From Candidatus Avelusimicrobium ruminicola (GTDB taxonomy: Bacteria; Elusimicrobiota; Elusimicrobia; Elusimicrobiales; Elusimicrobiaceae), in NCBI GenBank assembly GCA_900319885.1, contig ONQH01000019.1, forward strand, positions 1 through 10,990: a DNA stretch of 10,990 nucleotides, in the 5' to 3' direction. Made by a program: the position numbers and the translations under genes. Under the pieces are notes generated by a model. It was not told the DNA's origin, did not search any database, and worked only from the letters and a program-made list of their open reading frames with translations. Below are positions 6,971-10,990 of the stretch, piece by piece (position 1 is the first letter of the stretch; every line of letters begins with the position of its first letter).

Positions 6971-9540
6971 GAAAGTTTTTCAAGTTCGTACCAGTTTTTG
7001 CCGGCCTTGGCACTTACCAAAAGCGGCACCCGCAATTTGACCGCGTTTTGCATCAGTTCCTTAATTTGCCCCACCCGTTGGGCCAGTTCGGCTTGCGGTA
7101 ATTCAAAAATCAGTTCGTCGTGCACCTGCATCAGCATTTTTACGGGCGACGTGTGCAACGCGTTAAACACATCCAGCATGGCTTTCTTAATAATATCGGC
7201 CGAGCCGCCCTGCACAATCGTATTGATAGCGGCACGCTGTGCAAACGAGGCCATACTGCCAATCCCCATATTAAACTCGGGCAAATACCGCACGTGGCCG
7301 AGCATTGTTTTGACATATCCGTTTTGGCGGGCAAGCGCAATATTTTTATCAATCCATTCGCGCACTACACGGTAATTCTTAAAATAATTGTCTATGTATT
7401 CTTTTGCTTCGCGTAAAGATATGCCTAGTGATTGGGACAGGCCCATCGGTCCCTGTCCATATATAATACCAAAATTGATGGCTTTTGCGCTAGAGCGCAT
7501 TTCGGGCGTGACCATCAGCGGCATCACGCCAAACACCTGCGCGGCGGTTTGCGTGTGGATATCCCCCCCTTCTAAGAAGGAGTCAATTAAAATGGGGTCT
7601 TGGCTTTCGTGTGCCAGTACGCGCAAATCAATTTGCGAATAGTCCACACTTAATAGCACATTTCCCGGCGCAGCGCAAAAGGCGCGGCGCAGTTGGCGGC
7701 CTTTTTCGGTACGCACGGGGATATTTTGCAAGTTGGGGCTGGAACTGGAAAGCCGCCCCGTAACCGTGCCGGTTTGATCCAGGTACGAGTGTACGATATT
7801 ATTTTCATCCGCCAGGAGCAGCAAATTATCTACGTAGGTAGATTTGAGTTTACTGCTGGCGCGATAGTCCAAAATAGTACGGGCAATCGGGTACGTGTCG
7901 GCAATTTCTTCCAGTACACTTTCGTCGGTAGAATAGCCCGTTTTGGTTTTGCGCACGGGCGGAATTTTCATTTCTTCAAACAGTAAGGTGCCCAGTTGCT
8001 TGGGAGAATTGATATTGACCGCGTAGCCGGCTTGGGCGTCCACCGCGGCTTGGCACTCTTGCATTTCTTGCTCCAAGAGGACCTTAAAACTTTCCAGCCA
8101 CGCCGGGTCTATGCGAAGTCCTTGCCACTCCATATCCGCCAGCACCATCATCAGCGGCAGTTCCAGCGTGCGGTACAAGTCATACTGTCCGCTTTTTTGA
8201 AGGGCCTGGGTCAGTTTGTCTTGCAGAGGCCATATATATTGGTTGTAAGTTTGCAGCAAAGCCACGGGGTCTTCTTCACTCACGGTGGCGGAAAAATACT
8301 GCGCTACGCACCCGCTAAAACTTAAATCGCCCGACGGGTCCAGCAAATATTTAGCCAGCCGCCCGTCAAAACAATTCAAAAAATGCCCGTCTAAATTTAA
8401 GTCCAGTAGGCGCAAGGTGAGTTTCAAATCATAGCCGATTTTTTCAATGGCATCATTTAGAAAAATTTGTTTAAGCGTGCCCAACTCCCACGGTTCCATT
8501 TCCGCCACCGGCACAACAGCCGCTTGCGTGGCGTTTAGGCCCACAATCACGCGTTCTTCGTCGGCATGGACAAACACACGCGGGGCGCTTTGTGCTTGTT
8601 TTAAGGCGTCGCTGAGCGTCATTTGTTGCACGGGGGCGGGGGCCTGGAACAAAGGTTTCGTGGCAGATTGCCCGGGGACAAGGTCCAGCAAATTCTTAAA
8701 TTCATATTGGGCAAACAAGTTGGCCAGTGTCGCGCGGTCTGCCAAGTGCACGCGGTAATCGTCCAGCACAAAGGGCATATTGAGGCTATGGTCAAACACC
8801 ACCAGTTGCTTGGAAAGCAGCGCCATTTCTTCGCTGGCAAGTAATTTTTTAAGTTGGAGGGGTCTTAATTGCGGGTCCCCGTTGTGGGCGGCACGCAAAA
8901 TATCTTCCAAGTGGCCGAATTTTTTAATGAGTTCCACTGCCCCTTTGGGACCGATTCCTTCTGCGCCAGGCACATTGTCCGAAGCGTCCCCAACCAAAGC
9001 AAAATAATCGGGCAGAAATTGCGGCTCCAGGCCGAACTTTTCCACCGCGGCTTCGGGCCCTTTGATAGCGTCTTTGCCCGAGGGCCAAATAGAAATCCAC
9101 TCGTTTAAGAATTGATAAACGTCTTTGTCGGACGTGACGAGCGCGCTGGGCACTTGGGCTTTGGCGGCCTGACGTGCGAGAAAGGCCATTAAATCGTCGG
9201 CCTCAATGCCGCTTTGCGCCACTACGGTTAGGCCCAACTGGCGTACCAAATCGCGCGCTAAATTCAGTTGACGCACCAGCGCTTCATCCGGCGCGGCGCG
9301 GTTGGCTTTGTAAGAAGGCAGCAGTGCTTTGCGCCGGGCACAACCGCCGGGAGAATCAAAACACACGGCTACGTAATCGGGGTGTTGGGTATTGAGCATT
9401 TTCAAAATCCAGCGCAAAAACCCGTAGAGCGCCCCCACTTCTAACCCGGTAGAGGTGGACAGTTTAGGAAGCGCATGATAATTGCGATGCAAAAACCCAT
9501 GAGCGTCAATTAAATAAAACTGCGGCGTAGGTTGTGTCAT
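6967..9540 (-). CDS. polA: DNA polymerase I
   Basis: Pol I fills gaps and removes RNA primers during replication and repair. From the ATG at 9540 the protein has 858 residues. The 5'-3' exonuclease domain (about 1-290) keeps its metal-binding acids: Asp12, Asp62, Glu113/Asp115/Asp116, Asp138/Asp140 and Asp185/Asp188. The central 3'-5' exonuclease domain (about 300-460) has lost its catalytic motifs, so proofreading is unlikely. The polymerase domain has motif A DYSQIDLR (633-640), motif B with RSSAKAINFGIIYG (682-695) and motif C QVHDELIFE (805-813). Motif A carries Asp638 where the family has the steric-gate Glu (E. coli Glu710). The start was chosen because MTQPTPQFYLIDAHG fits the family N-terminus; an in-frame ATG at 9585 lies inside the trxA terminator. 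No SD is visible before 9540. Confidence 0.97.
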   Translation of the reverse strand: MTQPTPQFYLIDAHGFLHRNYHALPKLSTSTGLEVGALYGFLRWILKMLNTQHPDYVAVCFDSPGGCARRKALLPSYKANRAAPDEALVRQLNLARDLVRQLGLTVVAQSGIEADDLMAFLARQAAKAQVPSALVTSDKDVYQFLNEWISIWPSGKDAIKGPEAAVEKFGLEPQFLPDYFALVGDASDNVPGAEGIGPKGAVELIKKFGHLEDILRAAHNGDPQLRPLQLKKLLASEEMALLSKQLVVFDHSLNMPFVLDDYRVHLADRATLANLFAQYEFKNLLDLVPGQSATKPLFQAPAPVQQMTLSDALKQAQSAPRVFVHADEERVIVGLNATQAAVVPVAEMEPWELGTLKQIFLNDAIEKIGYDLKLTLRLLDLNLDGHFLNCFDGRLAKYLLDPSGDLSFSGCVAQYFSATVSEEDPVALLQTYNQYIWPLQDKLTQALQKSGQYDLYRTLELPLMMVLADMEWQGLRIDPAWLESFKVLLEQEMQECQAAVDAQAGYAVNINSPKQLGTLLFEEMKIPPVRKTKTGYSTDESVLEEIADTYPIARTILDYRASSKLKSTYVDNLLLLADENNIVHSYLDQTGTVTGRLSSSSPNLQNIPVRTEKGRQLRRAFCAAPGNVLLSVDYSQIDLRVLAHESQDPILIDSFLEGGDIHTQTAAQVFGVMPLMVTPEMRSSAKAINFGIIYGQGPMGLSQSLGISLREAKEYIDNYFKNYRVVREWIDKNIALARQNGYVKTMLGHVRYLPEFNMGIGSMASFAQRAAINTIVQGGSADIIKKAMLDVFNALHTSPVKMLMQVHDELIFELPQAELAQRVGQIKELMQNAVKLRVPLLVSAKAGKNWYELEKLS

Positions 9541-9560
9541 ATTATAAAAAGGAAAGGGAA

Positions 9561-9593
9561 AGAAATTTCCCGCCCCGGCAAGCAAGGCGGGAA
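9561..9593 (-). terminator. Intrinsic terminator after trxA, with alternative pairing
   Basis: TTCCCGCC (9593-9586) pairs with GGCGGGAA (9574-9567) across an 11-nt loop, followed on the minus strand by ATTTCTTT. It lies eight nt past the trxA stop. The descending arm can instead pair with TTTCCC at 9561-9556 (stem GGGAAA/TTTCCC, 4-nt loop), so two exclusive folds exist just before polA. Confidence 0.75.
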
Positions 9594-9600
9594 GATGAAG

Positions 9601-9924
9601 TTATTTAAGTAGTTCGTCTAGTTTGGCGGCTAAACCGTCTTTAGATTGCAAACCCGTCGTTTGGAAGGCAATCTGCCCGCCTTTGAACGCAATGAGCGTA
9701 GGCACGGACGAAATTTGATATTTCCCGGCGGTGTTCATCCCTTGGTCCACATCCAATTTGCAGACTTTTACTTTGCCCGCATACTGGTTGGCTAATTCTT
9801 CCACCACAGGGGCAAGCATACGGCACGGGCCGCACCACGTGGCCCAAAAGTCCACCAGCACGGGTTCTTTGGCGTTTAGCACTTCTTGTTCAAAATTGGC
9901 ATCTGTTAAAATGACTTCGCTCAT
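9601..9924 (-). CDS. trxA: Thioredoxin
   Basis: This cytoplasmic protein-disulfide reductant is normally recycled by thioredoxin reductase. The 107-residue protein is a single thioredoxin fold with FWATWCGPCR (active-site Cys31 and Cys34), Asp25 in the VDFWA strand and the cis-proline segment SSVPT (Pro75). A third cysteine, Cys55, lies in the KVCKLDVD strand. There is no signal peptide. The start is supported by a GAGG SD five nt upstream and by a promoter that leaves a short leader of about 22 nt. It forms its own transcription unit, with an intrinsic terminator eight nt after the stop. Its placement next to a cysteine-rich protein gene is noted, but they appear separately transcribed, and a cytoplasmic thioredoxin would not act directly on an exported protein. 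Confidence 0.97.
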   Translation of the reverse strand: MSEVILTDANFEQEVLNAKEPVLVDFWATWCGPCRMLAPVVEELANQYAGKVKVCKLDVDQGMNTAGKYQISSVPTLIAFKGGQIAFQTTGLQSKDGLAAKLDELLK

Positions 9925-9952
9925 AACAACCTCACAACTAATTTATAAAATC

Positions 9953-9981
9953 AGTATAGCAAAAAACAAACGGTTTGCAAA
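9953..9981 (-). promoter_or_regulatory. trxA promoter, extended -10
   Basis: TATACT (9958-9953) is preceded by TGC, giving an extended -10. TTTGCA (9981-9976), a 4-of-6 match to the -35 consensus, lies 17 nt upstream. The predicted start near 9946 leaves about 22 nt before the trxA ATG. The rpmE promoter has the same TGC-plus-hexamer form. Confidence 0.7.
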
Positions 9982-10024
9982 TACACCCTTGCGCCCATAG
10001 CAAGGACTCCTTCCGGCAAAGGCA

Positions 10025-10057
10025 AATAAAATCCCCCGGATCAAGCCGGGGGAAAAT
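10025..10057 (-). terminator. Intrinsic terminator after the Cys-rich protein gene
   Basis: The inverted repeat CCCCCGG/CCGGGGG (10052-10046 and 10039-10033) has a 6-nt loop and one further T-A pair. On the minus strand it is followed by ATTTTATTT. It lies about 20 nt past the stop at 10074 and cleanly separates this gene from the trxA promoter. The remainder of the 9925-10073 gap shows nothing else. Confidence 0.9.
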
Positions 10058-10073
10058 TGTGTCAACTACTACT

Positions 10074-10990
10074 TTACTGACATTCTATTAGTCTATAATA
10101 GTCCCTTCCAAAAGTTACCGCTGTACCCCCAGTGCCAACCCCAGTTTGTCCACCCGGGAAGGAATTATTTCTCCTACATGTTTCAATATAAGTACCAGCA
10201 GGGTTACCCGCCACAGGTTGCGCCACACACACACATGTTGTTCCTGAAGGGCAAGACTTCGTACATGAGTGAGGGCATCCGGTCGTTGTGGTCTGATTGC
10301 CAGGATTATAATAAATGTCATAGCAGGATTCATGATTTGGAGGAACGCCAGCATATTGCTCCTCATTATTTCCATCGCATGTGTCTTCCCCTGTATAAGA
10401 GGTTAATTCCGTATAAGAAAGGTTACACTCTTCTTCAGGAGTACACTCCCCCGTCCATTCGCCGGCTTCATATTTCCCAGTGCTTGAATTACACTCATAA
10501 GAACGGGTTTGCGTTCCGGTTCCTTCGGAACATTCCTGCGTTTCGTCTTGCGGTTTAGTTTCACAAGTACAATTCTCTTTTTCATCCTGTGTTAAATCGG
10601 TCGGTTCATCTGTAAAAGAAACCCACGCATTGCTTACACAACGCTTGCCGCTCTTTTTACCACATTTGGACGATGTAATCTGTTCTTCCCCTTCCGTACA
10701 GGTGGGGCATGCCTCACATTTCGGTTCCCAGGCTCCGGTTGTAGTATTACATTCATAGGTGCACGTTACACTTTCCCCCGTGGAACAGGTTTTCGTGGTA
10801 TCGCCCGGCTGGGGAGTGCCGTCATCCGTGCTTGCAAAATGTTTCCAAGTACCGCCTTCACATCTTTCCCCGCTGGAACCAGTACAATTGTGGTTCACAT
10901 GACGGGTTTCCCCTTCACTACACGTAGTAGGGTCAACAGTAATATCGTGACATTGGTTAACTTGCTCATACCCGGTACAATCCGCATTCG
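10074..10990 (-). CDS. Cysteine-rich modular repeat protein, 5' end outside the window
   Basis: I do not recognise a named family. The frame is open through the right edge: 30 complete codons precede a GTG at 10898, so that GTG is probably internal and the true start lies outside. The visible 304 residues contain 28 Cys and much Thr, Ser, Gly, Asn and Glu, with no membrane segment, as expected for an exported disulfide-bonded surface protein (inference). Residues about 23-187 hold four modules of the form C-[ST]-x-G-x(8,9)-C-x(3)-[ST]-G, alternating as A-B-A-B. The last part (about 188-304) has a dense Cys cluster (SCTKSC..GTTCVCV), then a Gly/Thr-rich linker and a short YYRLIECQ end. Such C-terminal regions can follow a pilin-like or signal-peptide N-terminus, which cannot be checked here. 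Its 3' half uses ACA, TCA, AGG and AGA codons freely, and looks different from the housekeeping neighbours. A strong terminator follows. Confidence 0.8.
   Translation of the reverse strand, partial: NADCTGYEQVNQCHDITVDPTTCSEGETRHVNHNCTGSSGERCEGGTWKHFASTDDGTPQPGDTTKTCSTGESVTCTYECNTTTGAWEPKCEACPTCTEGEEQITSSKCGKKSGKRCVSNAWVSFTDEPTDLTQDEKENCTCETKPQDETQECSEGTGTQTRSYECNSSTGKYEAGEWTGECTPEEECNLSYTELTSYTGEDTCDGNNEEQYAGVPPNHESCYDIYYNPGNQTTTTGCPHSCTKSCPSGTTCVCVAQPVAGNPAGTYIETCRRNNSFPGGQTGVGTGGTAVTFGRDYYRLIECQ
10428..10922 (-). repeat. A-B-A-B cysteine module repeat within the Cys-rich protein
   Basis: Four diverged units begin at visible residues 23, 68, 97 and 153 (about 10922, 10787, 10700 and 10532). 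Each begins Cys-Ser/Thr-x-Gly, has its second Cys 12 or 13 residues later, and a Ser/Thr-Gly pair four to five residues after that. Units 1 and 3 continue with SGERC or SGKRC, then a Trp and a polar linker (A type). Units 2 and 4 continue with TGAW or TGKY and further Cys (B type). The repeat is visible at protein level; I did not see long exact DNA repeats. Confidence 0.7.

Noticed and set aside
9541..9585. Longer polA start at 9585, and a perfect TATAAT at 9546-9541 as a promoter
   Set aside because: The ATG at 9585 lies inside the trxA terminator and adds residues unlike the Pol I N-terminus. The TATAAT touches the real ATG, so a transcript from it would begin inside the gene, and there is no fitting -35.
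10896..10898. GTG at 10898 as the start of the Cys-rich gene
   Set aside because: The frame stays open to the window edge and the upstream residues continue the first Cys module, so this codon is most likely an internal Val.
1..10990. tRNA, rRNA, CRISPR, insertion sequence or phage content
   Set aside because: I saw no cloverleaf-like sequence, regular direct repeats with spacers, transposase or phage motifs. The intergenic gaps are all under 150 bases.

Overview
The window is a compact bacterial chromosome segment. Every gene I can support lies on the minus strand, so transcription runs from high to low coordinates. It reads as core housekeeping DNA plus the end of one unusual cysteine-rich protein gene. 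The base composition is moderate. The ribosome binding sites are conventional, and the extended -10 promoters resemble sigma70 sites. Nothing fixes the taxon. My tentative guess is an uncultured gut bacterium, perhaps Elusimicrobiota, based on the Lys/Ala-rich tails on Rho and bL31 and the Cys-rich surface-type protein. This is weak inference.

In transcription order: (1) a 5'-truncated gene (10990-10074) for a secreted or surface-type protein with 28 Cys in about 304 residues and an A-B-A-B modular repeat, ended by a strong intrinsic terminator. (2) trxA, a one-gene unit with its own promoter and terminator. (3) polA-coaE-rho, tightly packed with 4-nt or 9-nt junctions. (4) rpmE (bL31), with its own extended -10 promoter and a strong terminator. 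(5) prfA-prmC-murA-folC, joined by a 1-nt overlap, a 9-nt gap and an 11-nt overlap. folC runs off the left edge with its C-terminal end essentially in view.

Functionally, rho, rpmE, prfA and prmC form a recognisable neighbourhood of transcription and translation termination: PrmC methylates the GGQ glutamine of the release factor encoded just before it. MurA (peptidoglycan), FolC (folate), CoaE (coenzyme A), PolA (replication and repair) and TrxA (thiol redox) are general metabolism.

Points worth a second look are the modular Cys-rich protein, the Glu-to-Asp change at the PolA steric gate, the mutually exclusive hairpins between trxA and polA in front of an SD-less polA start, the rpmE terminator that abuts the prfA ribosome binding site, and the Asn-rich disordered N-terminus of Rho. 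I found no RNA genes, CRISPR arrays, insertion sequences or phage genes. The longest non-coding stretch is 149 bases (9925-10073), which holds a terminator and a promoter.
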